Notes: a model not told the origin generated them from the letters alone. 64,000 nucleotides of DNA from UBA1876 sp964515395 (GCA_964515395.1 CAZERC010000003.1:52285-116284); one strand, 5' to 3'. Shown: positions 16,412 through 26,334, counted from the stretch's first letter. A program made the numbers and translations.

Positions 16412-17325
16412 GGCCCGCCGAAAAGCCGTATCTCCAGTTCAAGCCACACTCCCGACATTTCGTACACTCTTCGTCTGCACTCGGTGATGAGAGTGTAAAT
16501 GTCCCGGGCTTTTGCATCCTGCTCGACTTCGAGGAAATTTGCATGGACCCGTGAAACCTGCGCTCCGCCGGATCTCAATTCCTTGCACCCTGCAAGATCA
16601 AGAAGTTTGCCGGCACTGATACCAGTGTCCGGGTTTTTGAAAACGCAACCTGCAGTTTTTGCTGTCCCGGGTTGCATCTTCCGCTTTTGACGGAAAGCCT
16701 CTATTGAAGCCTTCACCTGATTTGCCGTCGTTTGCCGGAAAAGGAGTCCGCACCGCACAACAATCTTTTCGGGGGCCCCAAGACATGACTGCCGGTAGGA
16801 AGAAAAAAGTTCCTTCTTCAGCCATGTGCGGCGCCCCCGGCCGATTTCTACCGTTTCGACCCACTCCAGCTGGTCGCAAAGGCCCTTCCCTTCGGTGCCT
16901 GCGTTTCCCGCAAGGGCACCCCCGATGGTTCCAGGAATGCCGGTAGCGAACTCGAGGCCCGTCCATCCCAATTGACCTGAAAGATCAACGATTCTGGCGA
17001 GCGGGACACCGCTCTCGGCGATGATTCTTGAATTGTCTCCATGCCGCGGCGATTTCCAGTCATATTCCGTCAGTCCCAGAGTGGACAGGACAATCCCTTC
17101 AATTCCCCGATCATGTACGAGAATGTTGGTCCCTCCACCGATAACCGAGAAAGGGACGTCTTCTTCCGTGGCAAAATCGGTTATTTTGACGATATCGTCG
17201 AGACTGACGGCCTGCAGGAAGACCTGTGCCGGGCCCCCCACTCCAAGGGATGTCTTTTTTGCCAGTGGAACATCACGCTGCAGGCGTGACGGGAAAAGTC
17301 TTTCAAGTTTCGAGAGCCACTTCAT
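16396..17325 (-). CDS. murB: UDP-N-acetylenolpyruvoylglucosamine reductase MurB
   Basis: MurB reduces UDP-GlcNAc-enolpyruvate to UDP-MurNAc with FAD and NADPH. The 309-aa protein is a type II MurB by length. FAD-binding segments T-S-L-G-V-G-G-P-A and I-G-G-G-T-N-I-L-V are present, together with G-I-P-G-T-I-G-G-A-L-A-G-N-A-G. In R-V-H-A-N-F-L near the end the usual proton-donor Ser/Glu region is recognisable (C-V-F-K-N-P for the Ser loop has Cys at the expected spot). The ATG lies 23 nt inside the murC end with a weak SD, so translation is probably coupled to murC. Confidence 0.96.
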   Translation of the reverse strand: MKWLSKLERLFPSRLQRDVPLAKKTSLGVGGPAQVFLQAVSLDDIVKITDFATEEDVPFSVIGGGTNILVHDRGIEGIVLSTLGLTEYDWKSPRHGDNSRIIAESGVPLARIVDLSGQLGWTGLEFATGIPGTIGGALAGNAGTEGKGLCDQLEWVETVEIGRGRRTWLKKELFSSYRQSCLGAPEKIVVRCGLLFRQTTANQVKASIEAFRQKRKMQPGTAKTAGCVFKNPDTGISAGKLLDLAGCKELRSGGAQVSRVHANFLEVEQDAKARDIYTLITECRRRVYEMSGVWLELEIRLFGGPWGKW

Positions 17326-18751
17326 TGTTAGGCAAACCGGTCTTCTGAAGCCGCTGAATCACTTTTTCCCCGACCATGAAAACATCTCCGGCGCCAATGG
17401 TCGTAACGACATCGCCGTCCTGGATAAACTCGCAGACCTTGGTCACCACGTCGTCCGAACCCGAACACATTCTGAACATCCGATGACCTTTCTGGTTTAC
17501 GAGATCTCCTATCAGATTTGAATCGATCCCTTCAATGGGCATTTCATCAGCCGGATAGATAGGCATGAGGAAAATCTCGTCGGCAAGAGTCAGAACATCG
17601 GCGAATTCACGGTACATTGCAGCGGTTCTGGTAAAGCGATGCGGCTGAAAAACCGCCATGAGCCTTCTCTCGGGAAACATTTTCCTGAGGGCCGTCAGTG
17701 TGGCGGAAACTTCCTTTGGATGATGCCCGTAGTCGTCGAAGACGTCGATATTCGAGATTCGCCCCATGTGCTGAAGACGGCGCTTCGCACCTCGGAATGT
17801 TTTCAGCGCTCGGGCTGTCCTCTCGAAGGGTATTGAGAAAAGGGACGCCACGGCACAAGCGGCCAGGGAATTGAGAACGTTGTGATCCCCTGAAACCTGG
17901 AGTGTGATGGAACCCTTTTCCCGGCCGTTTTGAAGGACTTTGAAAGTCACTCCACCACCACTTTTATGGACGACTTCATGGGCGCCCCAGTCCCAGGAGC
18001 TTCCCCAGCCGTAGGTAATGACGTCTCCCTTGATTCCCGTTTCCAGAAGGCTTGCCAGGCCTCTGTCCTCACCGCAGATGATGGCTTTGCCCTCTCGGGA
18101 TCTGTTGTCCAGAAAACGCCCGTAAGCGCTCAGGACTGACCGGAGGGAAGGGTAATAATCGACATGATCCCAGTCAGCATTGGTAACGACGGCAATATGT
18201 GAATTGAAGAGCTCGAAGGAACCGTCGCTTTCATCGAGTTCAGCAATCATGTGACGCCCTTTCCCGAGTTTCGCGTTTCCTCCGATATCGCATAGCTCCC
18301 CTCCGATGGCTACAGTCGGCTCCAGCCCCGCATGTTCAAAGATCAGTCCAATCATGGATGCGGTCGTTGTCTTGCCATGAGTGCCTGAAATGCCGATACC
18401 GATGCGCCTGTTAAAGAGCCAGCTCAAAACTTCGGCCCGCTTGAATACGGGAATGCCGTTCTCTCTTGCGTAGAGGATTTCGGCGTTTCCCGAAGGAATG
18501 GCACTGCTGCAGACGAGCGCATCCGGCGTGAATTCGTCAAGATGTTCCCGGCTGTGTCCCATGCGGAACTGGATACCCTTGCTGTTGACCTTGTCTATAT
18601 AGCAACTGTGGGCAACGTCACATCCGCTGACTTCATACCCCATTTGCCTGAGAAGGAGCGCAAGGCCGCTCATTCCAGCTCCTCCGATGCCCATCAGGTG
18701 TATCTTCTTGAATTTCTCGAAATCATAAGCCGGTTGATTCAACGGCAACAT
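17303..18751 (-). CDS. murC: UDP-N-acetylmuramate--L-alanine ligase MurC
   Basis: MurC adds L-alanine to UDP-MurNAc, the first amino acid of the peptidoglycan stem. The 482-aa product has the UDP-binding G-I-G-G-A-G-M-S-G near residue 22, the ATP loop G-T-H-G-K-T-T-T-A-S-M, and the Mur-ligase C-terminal D-D-Y-G-H-H-P. The reported ATG at 18751 abuts GGGAG. A TTG three codons in, at 18742, has that SD 9 nt upstream and overlaps the murG stop as TTGA, so it may be the true start. The gene lies between murG and murB, consistent with dcw order. Confidence 0.97.
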   Translation of the reverse strand: MLPLNQPAYDFEKFKKIHLMGIGGAGMSGLALLLRQMGYEVSGCDVAHSCYIDKVNSKGIQFRMGHSREHLDEFTPDALVCSSAIPSGNAEILYARENGIPVFKRAEVLSWLFNRRIGIGISGTHGKTTTASMIGLIFEHAGLEPTVAIGGELCDIGGNAKLGKGRHMIAELDESDGSFELFNSHIAVVTNADWDHVDYYPSLRSVLSAYGRFLDNRSREGKAIICGEDRGLASLLETGIKGDVITYGWGSSWDWGAHEVVHKSGGGVTFKVLQNGREKGSITLQVSGDHNVLNSLAACAVASLFSIPFERTARALKTFRGAKRRLQHMGRISNIDVFDDYGHHPKEVSATLTALRKMFPERRLMAVFQPHRFTRTAAMYREFADVLTLADEIFLMPIYPADEMPIEGIDSNLIGDLVNQKGHRMFRMCSGSDDVVTKVCEFIQDGDVVTTIGAGDVFMVGEKVIQRLQKTGLPNNEVALET

Positions 18752-19845
18752 CTCCCTTCAGGGAACACCCCGTTCCAAATGGCTTTGCCGACGCACGAAG
18801 GACCTTGTGCAAGATGACCGGACGATGCCCGCGCTTCAAGGGAGGGCAGTTCATAAAGCCGATCGGCCAGGGTTTCCAGGTTGTCGGAATCCTCTTCCCA
18901 CGTGTATCCGTAACCCATTTCGGAAAAAATTTTCGCGTTTTCGCTCTGGTGGTCGTCGGCAGCCTTTTTCCAAGGCACGACAATTGAAGGGATTTCGAAC
19001 GAGACCAGTTCGGCAAGTGTCGAAGCTCCCCCTCTCGATATTGCACAGTCCGCCAGAGAATACAACGGACTCATGTCCCAGGTTCTTGAAACATAGATGA
19101 CATTTTTGATTCTTTTCGTAGCTCCTTCGGAACCAAGAACAAAAAACAGCCAGCTACGGAATGGCGGCATTTCAGCCAGTTGTTGAGCCAGTTTGCTGAT
19201 TGTACTGCTTGCAAGGGAGCCGCCGAGAACCAGGACCTTCCGGCCTTCGGGGAGACTCCCTTCACAATTGAGTTTAAGCCATGCGTCCTCCGGGGGCAAA
19301 CGTTTGAAAAGCCTCGTAGGAATTCCCGTATGCGTGAACTTTCCCGAATCAAGTCCCGCGCATTTGCTCCAGCCGGAAAAAACCGGTGCTCCCCGGGATG
19401 CCGCAAGCCGGGTCACTTTCCCTGCCACTGCATTCTGTTCGTGCACGTATACCGGAATTTTCAGTGCCCTTGCCGCGAAAAGCGCCGGCAACGACGAGTA
19501 TCCTCCAAAAAGAAGGACTGCATCCGGCTTCCATGATAAAAAATCCGTCAGGCAGATAAGCGTGGAAACGGACAGTCCGGAAAAACGCATAACCCGGCGA
19601 AACATGGTACCTGAAAGGGGTGAGCCGTCAATAGGAAGCACCTTGGGTAAAATGTTTTCAGAGGAGAAAATTTCTTTTTCAAGGGGGCGGGATCCGCAAT
19701 AAAAGTGGATTCGTGTGTTGTCGTGATACAGGTTCACCCACTGGGCGAATGCCACGGCGGGAACGATATGTCCTCCCGTTCCGCCGGCCGCGATGGCCAG
19801 TTTCCTGTGTTCCGTCTTTTCACGAAGTGATTTCTCGAGTCCCAT
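18739..19845 (-). CDS. murG: Undecaprenyl-PP-MurNAc-pentapeptide GlcNAc transferase MurG
   Basis: MurG transfers GlcNAc to lipid I, making lipid II on the cytoplasmic face of the membrane. The 368-aa protein shows the N-terminal glycine-rich loop A-A-G-G-T-G-G-H, then H-E-Q-N-A-V-A-G, and the sugar-nucleotide site S-R-G-G-A-S-T-L-A-E with the C-terminal D-D-H-Q-S-E-N-A. GAGGAG lies 8 nt before the ATG, which sits inside the ftsW end (26-nt overlap). The C-terminal 40 residues are poorly conserved, ending R-C-C-R. Confidence 0.96.
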   Translation of the reverse strand: MGLEKSLREKTEHRKLAIAAGGTGGHIVPAVAFAQWVNLYHDNTRIHFYCGSRPLEKEIFSSENILPKVLPIDGSPLSGTMFRRVMRFSGLSVSTLICLTDFLSWKPDAVLLFGGYSSLPALFAARALKIPVYVHEQNAVAGKVTRLAASRGAPVFSGWSKCAGLDSGKFTHTGIPTRLFKRLPPEDAWLKLNCEGSLPEGRKVLVLGGSLASSTISKLAQQLAEMPPFRSWLFFVLGSEGATKRIKNVIYVSRTWDMSPLYSLADCAISRGGASTLAELVSFEIPSIVVPWKKAADDHQSENAKIFSEMGYGYTWEEDSDNLETLADRLYELPSLEARASSGHLAQGPSCVGKAIWNGVFPEGRCCR

Positions 19846-20977
19846 CCATGACGCTCCTCAAAATAATGCCGATTCTCGCCCAGAGTGTGAAGAGAGCACT
19901 TCCGCCGTAACTTAAAAAGGGAAGCGGGATTCCCGTAAGCGGCAGCAGCTTCATGACCCCGCCAAGATTGATGAACAATGCAAGGGCGATTGAAAGAGCC
20001 ACTCCCCACAGGAGTGTGCCTGCAAAAGTGCCACGCAGTTTTCTGTATGCCAGCATGAGGATAAAGAACCACAGAAAAAACACACCAAGGATCGTTGCTG
20101 TCCCGACGAAACCAAGTTCTTCTCCAATGGCGGCAAAAATAAAATCGGTGTGTACTGCAGGCAAGTATTTCAGCTTTTGGAGGCCCTGTCCAAACCCAAG
20201 ACCCCAGCAGCCGCCATTGGCGAAAGCAATGAATCCCTGAATGATCTGGAATCCGCTTCCAAGGGGCTCCTTCCATGGGTCGAGAAAGGCCGTAATCCGC
20301 GCCATACGGTATGAGCTTGTTACGAGAAGAGGAAGAAAGACAGCAACTGTGATGGCTGCTCCGAAAAAGAGAGGATATTTCCAGCCGAAACGCTCGATGT
20401 AAAGGCCCATGAGGAGTGCAAAAAGAAGTATTATTCCTCCGAAATCGGGTTGAAGTGCAAATGGCCAGGCGGAGACAAAAAAGATCAGGAGAATCTGGAA
20501 GAAAGCATGTGGCGGCGTCAAGTCTGGCGTGTGCAGTTTTTTTGTGCCGTGCATAATCACGGTTACGAAGAGGACTTCCGATGCCTGAAATGAAAGCGGG
20601 CCAAGCTGGATCCATCTTGAAGACCCTCCTCCGGAGCTGGAAAAACCAGGTATCAGGGTCATGACCATCAGACCTACACTGATGATCCAGACAAAACCCG
20701 AGAGCCTCTTCCAAAACCTGAGGGGGACGCAGGAGCATGCAATCATGGCTGCGATTCCCAGAAGGAGCCATTTGATTTGTCTGGTTCCATAAACAAAGGG
20801 GGAATCCCATCGAGAAACCGAAAGGTTTGCCGTTACAGAAGTGATCATGACGACACCGAAGGCACTCAAAAGAAGTGGTATGGCCCACAGGAAGAAAATG
20901 GAACCCGAACCGACACCGGAATTGACTTTCTGTTCAGTCAGGTCCTCCGAACGCTGCCCGTTTTCCTGATGCATCAT
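19820..20977 (-). CDS. ftsW: SEDS glycosyltransferase FtsW
   Basis: FtsW polymerises lipid II into septal glycan together with the transpeptidase FtsI. The 385-aa product has about ten hydrophobic helices and the SEDS hallmarks: S-R-W-I-Q-L-G-P, Q-P-D-F-G-G near the catalytic Asp, H-T-D-F-I-F-A-A-I-G-E-E-L-G-F, and the C-terminal G-I-P-L-P-F-L-S-Y-G-G-S. The N-terminal 25 residues are hydrophilic and cytoplasmic. The ATG overlaps the murD stop (ATGA). Its place in the dcw cluster argues for FtsW rather than RodA. Confidence 0.96.
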   Translation of the reverse strand: MMHQENGQRSEDLTEQKVNSGVGSGSIFFLWAIPLLLSAFGVVMITSVTANLSVSRWDSPFVYGTRQIKWLLLGIAAMIACSCVPLRFWKRLSGFVWIISVGLMVMTLIPGFSSSGGGSSRWIQLGPLSFQASEVLFVTVIMHGTKKLHTPDLTPPHAFFQILLIFFVSAWPFALQPDFGGIILLFALLMGLYIERFGWKYPLFFGAAITVAVFLPLLVTSSYRMARITAFLDPWKEPLGSGFQIIQGFIAFANGGCWGLGFGQGLQKLKYLPAVHTDFIFAAIGEELGFVGTATILGVFFLWFFILMLAYRKLRGTFAGTLLWGVALSIALALFINLGGVMKLLPLTGIPLPFLSYGGSALFTLWARIGIILRSVMDGTREITS

Positions 20978-22359
20978 GAAACTCCTCCGGGAATGGCCCT
21001 GACGATGGTCTTGAAATGTTCACCTCGGACCTTGTAATTTTCATACATGTCCCAGCTCGTGCATGCCGGCGAAAGAATGACCGTCGTGCCCGGAGAGGCC
21101 ATCTTCATTGCCGCCGAAACGGCTTCTTTCATGTTCGCCGCCATGGTAAATGTGCTGTATCCTGAAGCTTGCAAGGCCGATGCGATTCGGTCTTTTTCTT
21201 CGCCGATCAGGACTACCCCGCTCGCGTTCCTGACAACGGCTTCTGCAAGGGGGCCATATTCTTCACCCTTGCCTTTTCCGCCCAGTATGACCACAATCGG
21301 CTTTTGAATGGAATCAAGGGCCGTTGACGTCGCTGCCACATTGGTGCCTTTCGAATCATCGACATAGGTTATGCCATCAATGAGTGCGATCTTCTCGCAT
21401 CTGTGCGGGAGGGGGGCAAAAGTTGCAATTGATCCGGCTATTCCGGTGCTCGGTGCTCCGGCAAGAACCGCCGCCGCCGAAGCCATGGCGGCGTTTTCGA
21501 TGTTATGTGAACCGACGAGTGGTACGTCTTTGAAGGAAAAGAGGAAATCTGAATGTCCCTTTCGAAGAAAGTGGCATTCATTGTCCAGGAGCAGTATTCC
21601 GTCCTTTTGACGGGCCTCTTCGTTTTTGTGGTTTTTGCAGAGGGGGATAAAGTCTAGGCCGCGGGCGCCTGAAGCACTTTTTGCATCGGGAATGTCGGTT
21701 TCCTGGCAGATCGCCGGGCTTTCCGGTCGAGACAGGGTGAAAATTTTCATTTTTGCGGCGATGTAGTCATGGAGAGAGCCATGCCAGTCGAGATGGTCCG
21801 GCGCAATGTTCGTCAAAACAGCAAGATCAATCGGGAATTCTCGTGCCCAGTAGAGCTGAAAACTGCTGAGTTCAGCAACAATCCAGTCGTATTCGCCAAA
21901 CGCACATTCTGCCAGCGGCCTGCCGATATTTCCGGCGACGGCCGTTTTGAAACCTGAATGGGAGAGGATGTGACCAGCAATGGCAGTTGTTGTGGTTTTC
22001 CCGTTGCTTCCAGTGACGCCTATGATACGCCCCTTTAACCTGGCGGCTACGAAGTCGAGCTCCCCCATGACGGGAATGCCCCTTTCCAGCGCCTCGACGA
22101 CGGGTTTTGCCGAAGGAGGAACTCCTGAACTGAGGACAAGCGCATCACAGTCAAGGGCTTTGAGAGTGTGTCCCCCTTCCTCGAAGGCAATGCCACGTCT
22201 TGTGAAAAAGCGGCGGGCGTCTTCATTTACAAGGTTTTTTTCAGTAACGAAAGTCCGTGCCCCCAAAGCCTCGGCGAGGGAAGCCAGGGCCCTTCCGCTG
22301 ACCCCGGCACCAATGATCGTGAATTTCGTATTCATCGAAAGGTTTCTGTCTGCTGACAT
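20974..22359 (-). CDS. murD: UDP-N-acetylmuramoyl-L-alanine--D-glutamate ligase MurD
   Basis: MurD adds D-glutamate to UDP-MurNAc-L-Ala. The 461-aa protein has I-G-A-G-V-S-G-R-A-L for UDP binding, the ATP loop G-V-T-G-S-N-G-K-T-T-T, L-T-N-I-A-P-D-H-L-D-W-H, and Y-V-D-D-S-K-G-T-N in the C-terminal domain. It ends with L-S-P-A-C-T-S-W-D-M-Y-E-N-Y, a MurD signature. GAGG lies 10 nt before the ATG. It overlaps ftsW by 4 nt. Confidence 0.98.
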   Translation of the reverse strand: MSADRNLSMNTKFTIIGAGVSGRALASLAEALGARTFVTEKNLVNEDARRFFTRRGIAFEEGGHTLKALDCDALVLSSGVPPSAKPVVEALERGIPVMGELDFVAARLKGRIIGVTGSNGKTTTTAIAGHILSHSGFKTAVAGNIGRPLAECAFGEYDWIVAELSSFQLYWAREFPIDLAVLTNIAPDHLDWHGSLHDYIAAKMKIFTLSRPESPAICQETDIPDAKSASGARGLDFIPLCKNHKNEEARQKDGILLLDNECHFLRKGHSDFLFSFKDVPLVGSHNIENAAMASAAAVLAGAPSTGIAGSIATFAPLPHRCEKIALIDGITYVDDSKGTNVAATSTALDSIQKPIVVILGGKGKGEEYGPLAEAVVRNASGVVLIGEEKDRIASALQASGYSTFTMAANMKEAVSAAMKMASPGTTVILSPACTSWDMYENYKVRGEHFKTIVRAIPGGVS

Positions 22360-22371
22360 CTCTCAGGCACC

Positions 22372-23349
22372 TCAATCCAATGTTTTGCAGCAATGGTACA
22401 GGATGCTCGAAATGACGAGCATTCCCATTGCGTGGGCGAGCCAGAAACGTGTTACCACTTGTGTTTCACTCCATCCGGCCAGTTCAAAATGGTGATGTAT
22501 CGGGCTCATTTTGAAAACCCTTTTCCCGAGGCATCGGATTGCAAAAATTTGAATAAGCACAGAGATGGATTCAACACCCATGATGAAACCGAAAGGGATG
22601 ACCAGCAGGGCATGATCGGAGATGATGCAGAGGGTTACAAGCAAGCCCCCGAGGAAATGGGAGCCCACATCACCCATGAAAACACGGGCCGGATGTGCAT
22701 TATGCCAGAGAAAACCTGTGACCAGGGCAAGGCCTGTAACGCATGCCGCCCCGAAAACTCCGACAGGATGCAGTAAAACAAGCATGCCGCTGAAAGATAG
22801 AGCGCAACTGCCTGCGGCGAGACCATCAAGCCCGTCGGTGATATTCACTGCATTCATTCCGCCGACAAGGAAAAAAAAGAGAAAAAACCATGCGACGGGG
22901 CCACTGATGCCGAAACCTGGCCAGAGCGTCAGACCGGAAATACTGGAAAAAGTCGCTACCCACGGCAATGAAAGTAATATCTGGAGTCCGAGTTTTTGAA
23001 GACTCGAAAGTCCCTCGCTGGATCGCCTGCCGTGTTTGAGAAAGTCATCCAGCAACCCTATGGCTGCGGCGGTCAGGGGGAATCCCCATACGATCAGGAG
23101 GCGGGCCGGTTCGTATTTCCCCGTGAGACCCCAGAAGGCGGAAAGCAGCAGTGCCATCGTTATGAAAACGATCCCCCCCATGGAGGGTGTTCCGCTCTTT
23201 TCCGCAATATGACGGGACGGCCCGTAAAGTTTCAGTATCTGTGAAAGCTCTTTGGATCGACAGTACCGGATCCACATGTTCTGCAATGTTATGCTTGCAG
23301 CGAAGACCACCAGACCAAGAACGACAAATTCCAGGCCGACGCGTGTCAT
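22372..23349 (-). CDS. mraY: Phospho-N-acetylmuramoyl-pentapeptide transferase MraY
   Basis: MraY makes lipid I by moving phospho-MurNAc-pentapeptide onto undecaprenyl phosphate. The 325-aa integral membrane protein has about ten helices with the catalytic cytoplasmic loops: G-T-P-S-M-G-G, L-L-D-D-F-L-K, N-A-V-N-I-T-D-G-L-D-G-L-A-A-G, and the histidine cluster P-I-H-H-H-F-E. I chose the ATG that overlaps the murF stop (ATGA); a GTG three codons upstream is possible. Confidence 0.97.
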   Translation of the reverse strand: MTRVGLEFVVLGLVVFAASITLQNMWIRYCRSKELSQILKLYGPSRHIAEKSGTPSMGGIVFITMALLLSAFWGLTGKYEPARLLIVWGFPLTAAAIGLLDDFLKHGRRSSEGLSSLQKLGLQILLSLPWVATFSSISGLTLWPGFGISGPVAWFFLFFFLVGGMNAVNITDGLDGLAAGSCALSFSGMLVLLHPVGVFGAACVTGLALVTGFLWHNAHPARVFMGDVGSHFLGGLLVTLCIISDHALLVIPFGFIMGVESISVLIQIFAIRCLGKRVFKMSPIHHHFELAGWSETQVVTRFWLAHAMGMLVISSILYHCCKTLD

Positions 23350-24764
23350 TTCAGGCACCCGGCTTCCGTCAGAATCTTTTCGAGCCCGTAGGCGCGCGAA
23401 CCCTTCAGCAACAGGGCATCATCTTTGGAGAGCTCCGCATCGAGCGCTCTCGACACTTCGTCGGGACTGCAATAATGAAGGAAAGGAGCGACTGTTTTTT
23501 TCTGTTTGCCTGTTCCCTTCCACTCCTCGCCGACGAGGAAGACACCCTCGAGGTCGAGGTTCCTGACAGTCCGGAGAATGTCCTGATGCCAGAAGGTGGA
23601 ATTTCGCCCTAGCTCTTTCATACCCCCGAGCACGGCGTATTTCTTCCCTGTGACGGGAAGTCTTGCAAGGTTTTCGAGAGCCTGCTTCATGGAAAGCGGA
23701 TTGGCGTTGTATGTTTCGTCGATGCACCAGACTCCCGTGGAGGTTTTTCTTACGGTACCCCTTCCGGAAATGGCCCTGAGCATTTCCAAAGCGTCCTGCA
23801 TCTGTGCGTCTTCGATTTTGAAAAGATCTCCCATTGCAACGGCATATGCAAATGCGTAGGCGTGTTGTGGTCCGAAAATCAGGGATGTGAAACGACGTGA
23901 TTTTCCATTGGCGATTATCCCGACATGAGTCTTGATGGTGTCTCCTGTGAGGGAAAAACCCATATCTTTCAGACGATACGTTCCTTTTCGAAAGCCGGCC
24001 GAAATGCGGTCGAAAACTTTCTCCGTTGCATCGAGTCCTTTTTCGAGAATTTCAGAATCCCCGTTGTACAGCAGTCGCTTCAATCTTGGTGAATCGAGGA
24101 CCCGTATTTTTTCTTCCAGAACACCACGGACATTCTCGAGCCCTTCCAGGTGGCCTGGCCCGATGGCCGTGATCACCGCCGTCGTCGGAGGGTAACTGGC
24201 AGTCATGTCCGCAATTTCACCAGGGTGATTCGTTCCCATTTCGAGAATCAGGATCTCTGTATCCAAAGGCATTTCGAGGATCGTTAGAGCGCAACCGATC
24301 CAGGTGTTATAGCTTTCCCTCGCCGAATGGACCCGGAAACGCTTTTTCAAAACAGCGGAAATACACTCTCGTGTGGTTGTTTTTCCCACAGTGCCCGTTA
24401 CCGCGATGACTTCCCGCAGGGAGGATTTCCGCCGGAACACATGGGCTGCCAATTTTCTCAGCGCCGCGGGCGTATCCTCCACGAGGAGAAAAGATATGTC
24501 CCTTGCAGATTCAATGAGGAGGGAGCCTGCCTTGTTCTCCTCCACTACAATATACGAGGCGCCCCTGGAAATGGCGTCATCGATAAAGGCGTGCCCGTCG
24601 GTATTTGTGCCCGAAAGAGCGATAAACCCATCCCCGTTTTGCACCTTCCGGCTGTCGGTCCTGAGAGCCGGCCCCAAGGGCATGTCGGTTCCCCGGAGTT
24701 TGCCGCCGGTAATTCCTGCTGCCTCGTCAAGGGTCAGGTATCGGGTATGGCCGGAATTCAGCAC
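23346..24764 (-). CDS. murF: UDP-MurNAc-tripeptide--D-alanyl-D-alanine ligase MurF
   Basis: MurF adds the D-Ala-D-Ala dipeptide, completing the soluble pentapeptide precursor. The 472-aa product has the Mur N-terminal R-T-D-S-R-K-V, the ATP loop A-V-T-G-T-V-G-K-T-T-T (Val where Asn is usual), E-M-G-T-N-H-P-G-E-I, and the C-terminal D-E-T-Y-N-A-N-P-L-S-M. I chose the GTG start because AAGGGGG lies 8 nt upstream and the GTG runs into the murE stop (GTGCTGA). The ATG at 24791 has no SD and would overlap murE by 34 nt. Confidence 0.96.
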   Translation of the reverse strand: MLNSGHTRYLTLDEAAGITGGKLRGTDMPLGPALRTDSRKVQNGDGFIALSGTNTDGHAFIDDAISRGASYIVVEENKAGSLLIESARDISFLLVEDTPAALRKLAAHVFRRKSSLREVIAVTGTVGKTTTRECISAVLKKRFRVHSARESYNTWIGCALTILEMPLDTEILILEMGTNHPGEIADMTASYPPTTAVITAIGPGHLEGLENVRGVLEEKIRVLDSPRLKRLLYNGDSEILEKGLDATEKVFDRISAGFRKGTYRLKDMGFSLTGDTIKTHVGIIANGKSRRFTSLIFGPQHAYAFAYAVAMGDLFKIEDAQMQDALEMLRAISGRGTVRKTSTGVWCIDETYNANPLSMKQALENLARLPVTGKKYAVLGGMKELGRNSTFWHQDILRTVRNLDLEGVFLVGEEWKGTGKQKKTVAPFLHYCSPDEVSRALDAELSKDDALLLKGSRAYGLEKILTEAGCLK

Positions 24765-26299
24765 AGCACCTTCCCCCTTGTCCGGCCCCATTCAGCTATC
24801 GCTTCTGCATCATTATATGGAATACGGCGTTCTCCAAAGATTATATGGCGTTCAGGGCCTTTTCCGGTGACGAGGACGACGTCTTTCTCGTCAGCGTTGT
24901 CAAGAGCCTTCCATACTGCTTCCTTGCGATCGATAACTATTCTTGGAGTACTGCAACCACCCTCAATGGCCCCCTGCCTTATAGCCTGAGCGATCTTGAG
25001 TGGGTCCTCGCTCCTCGGGTTGTCCATGGTGATGATCAGTTCATCCGCAAATTGCGCAGCAATTTTGCCCATCACGGGCCGGTTTTCTTCATATCGCTCA
25101 CCACCGAGGCCGAAAACGAGCCAGACCCGTCCTCTGCAGGTTTCCCTGACGGCATTGAGGACATTCATGAGCGCATCAGGCGTGTGGGCATAATCGACCA
25201 GAGCTGAAGGGCCCTCTTCGAATTGCCACCTTTCAAGCCGGCCGGGAACAGTTTCCATTGAAGAAAGACCTTTTTTGACCGTTTCCGGATCGATTCCGGA
25301 CGCAAGCGAAAATGCAGTTGACGCAAGAGCGTTGTAGACATTGTAGCGACCAATCAGCGGGAATCGGAGTTCGAATTTGTTGTGAGTCGAACCTTCGGGA
25401 TAACGGATTTGCACTGACGAGCCTGAAAGGTTCATGGATCGGATGGACCCATGGATATACATTCCGTGGCCCGGGTGGAGGATACTCTCGATTCCGTAAA
25501 AGACGATTTTGCCGGCTGCGTTGTCACCAAGCCGAGCTCCGTAGTTATCATCTGCGTTGATCACGGCCAGTGACTCTTCATTTTTCGCATAATGCGAGAA
25601 CAACAGCGATTTCGCCGAAAAATAGCGCTCCATGTTTCCGTGAAAGTCAAGGTGTTCTTCAGTCAGGTTGGTGAACACACTGGCGTCGAACCGGCAGCCT
25701 GACAATCGTCCCTGAGCGAGACCATGGGAGGAAGCTTCCATTACGCAGGCCCTGCATCCGTTTTTGAGCATTGCCCCGAGCATCCTCTGGATGTTCGTCG
25801 ATTCCGGTGTCGTCCTGTCAGCTTCCCGGGGGCCTTTCCCCGTATCGTAGAAAATCGTGCCGATCATGCCGGTCTTGTATCCGCCCTCCTGGAGTATCCC
25901 GCGAATCATGTGGGCCGTGGTGGTTTTCCCGTTTGTCCCGGTGACGGCGATCATCATCATCGAATCAGAGGGGTTGCCATGGATTGAGGCCGCAACCTTG
26001 CCGAGGACTGACCTCACATCTTTCACAATAATCTGGGGAATATCGCTTTCAGGAAGTTCCCTTTCACACAACAGGGCGACGGCGCCTTTTTGGAAGGCTT
26101 CGTCGGCGAAATCATGTCCGTCGAAACGGCTTCCCGGGACGCAGGCAAAAAGACAATTTTCCGTGACCCTTCGGGTATCATGGGTGCAGTCGAGCACGTC
26201 GACTTCCATGCAATCGACAGCGGCCGTGCCTGCAGGAGGAAGGAGCCTTGACGCATCATGTTCTTTTTCAAGCATCGAGATGATCAGACCCAGCTTCAT
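24758..26299 (-). CDS. murE: UDP-MurNAc-dipeptide--diaminopimelate ligase MurE
   Basis: MurE adds the third stem residue. The 513-aa protein has the ATP loop A-V-T-G-T-N-G-K-T-T-T, V-M-E-A-S-S-H-G-L, and D-N-P-R at 426-429 followed by S-E-D-P. That motif is characteristic of enzymes specific for meso-diaminopimelate, since lysine-adding enzymes carry a different tetrad; a DAP-type peptidoglycan is therefore predicted. GGAGG lies 10 nt before the ATG. An 85-nt gap with two small hairpins separates it from ftsI. Confidence 0.98.
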   Translation of the reverse strand: MKLGLIISMLEKEHDASRLLPPAGTAAVDCMEVDVLDCTHDTRRVTENCLFACVPGSRFDGHDFADEAFQKGAVALLCERELPESDIPQIIVKDVRSVLGKVAASIHGNPSDSMMMIAVTGTNGKTTTAHMIRGILQEGGYKTGMIGTIFYDTGKGPREADRTTPESTNIQRMLGAMLKNGCRACVMEASSHGLAQGRLSGCRFDASVFTNLTEEHLDFHGNMERYFSAKSLLFSHYAKNEESLAVINADDNYGARLGDNAAGKIVFYGIESILHPGHGMYIHGSIRSMNLSGSSVQIRYPEGSTHNKFELRFPLIGRYNVYNALASTAFSLASGIDPETVKKGLSSMETVPGRLERWQFEEGPSALVDYAHTPDALMNVLNAVRETCRGRVWLVFGLGGERYEENRPVMGKIAAQFADELIITMDNPRSEDPLKIAQAIRQGAIEGGCSTPRIVIDRKEAVWKALDNADEKDVVLVTGKGPERHIIFGERRIPYNDAEAIAEWGRTRGKVLC

Positions 26300-26334
26300 C
26301 TCAAAAAGGCCTCCATGTCATCGTTTTGTCCTTT

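Noticed and set aside
19734..20888. 384-codon open frame overlapping ftsW in another frame on the same strand
   Set aside because: Its product is rich in R, H, S, C and W without domain motifs, and ftsW fills the region with full SEDS signatures.
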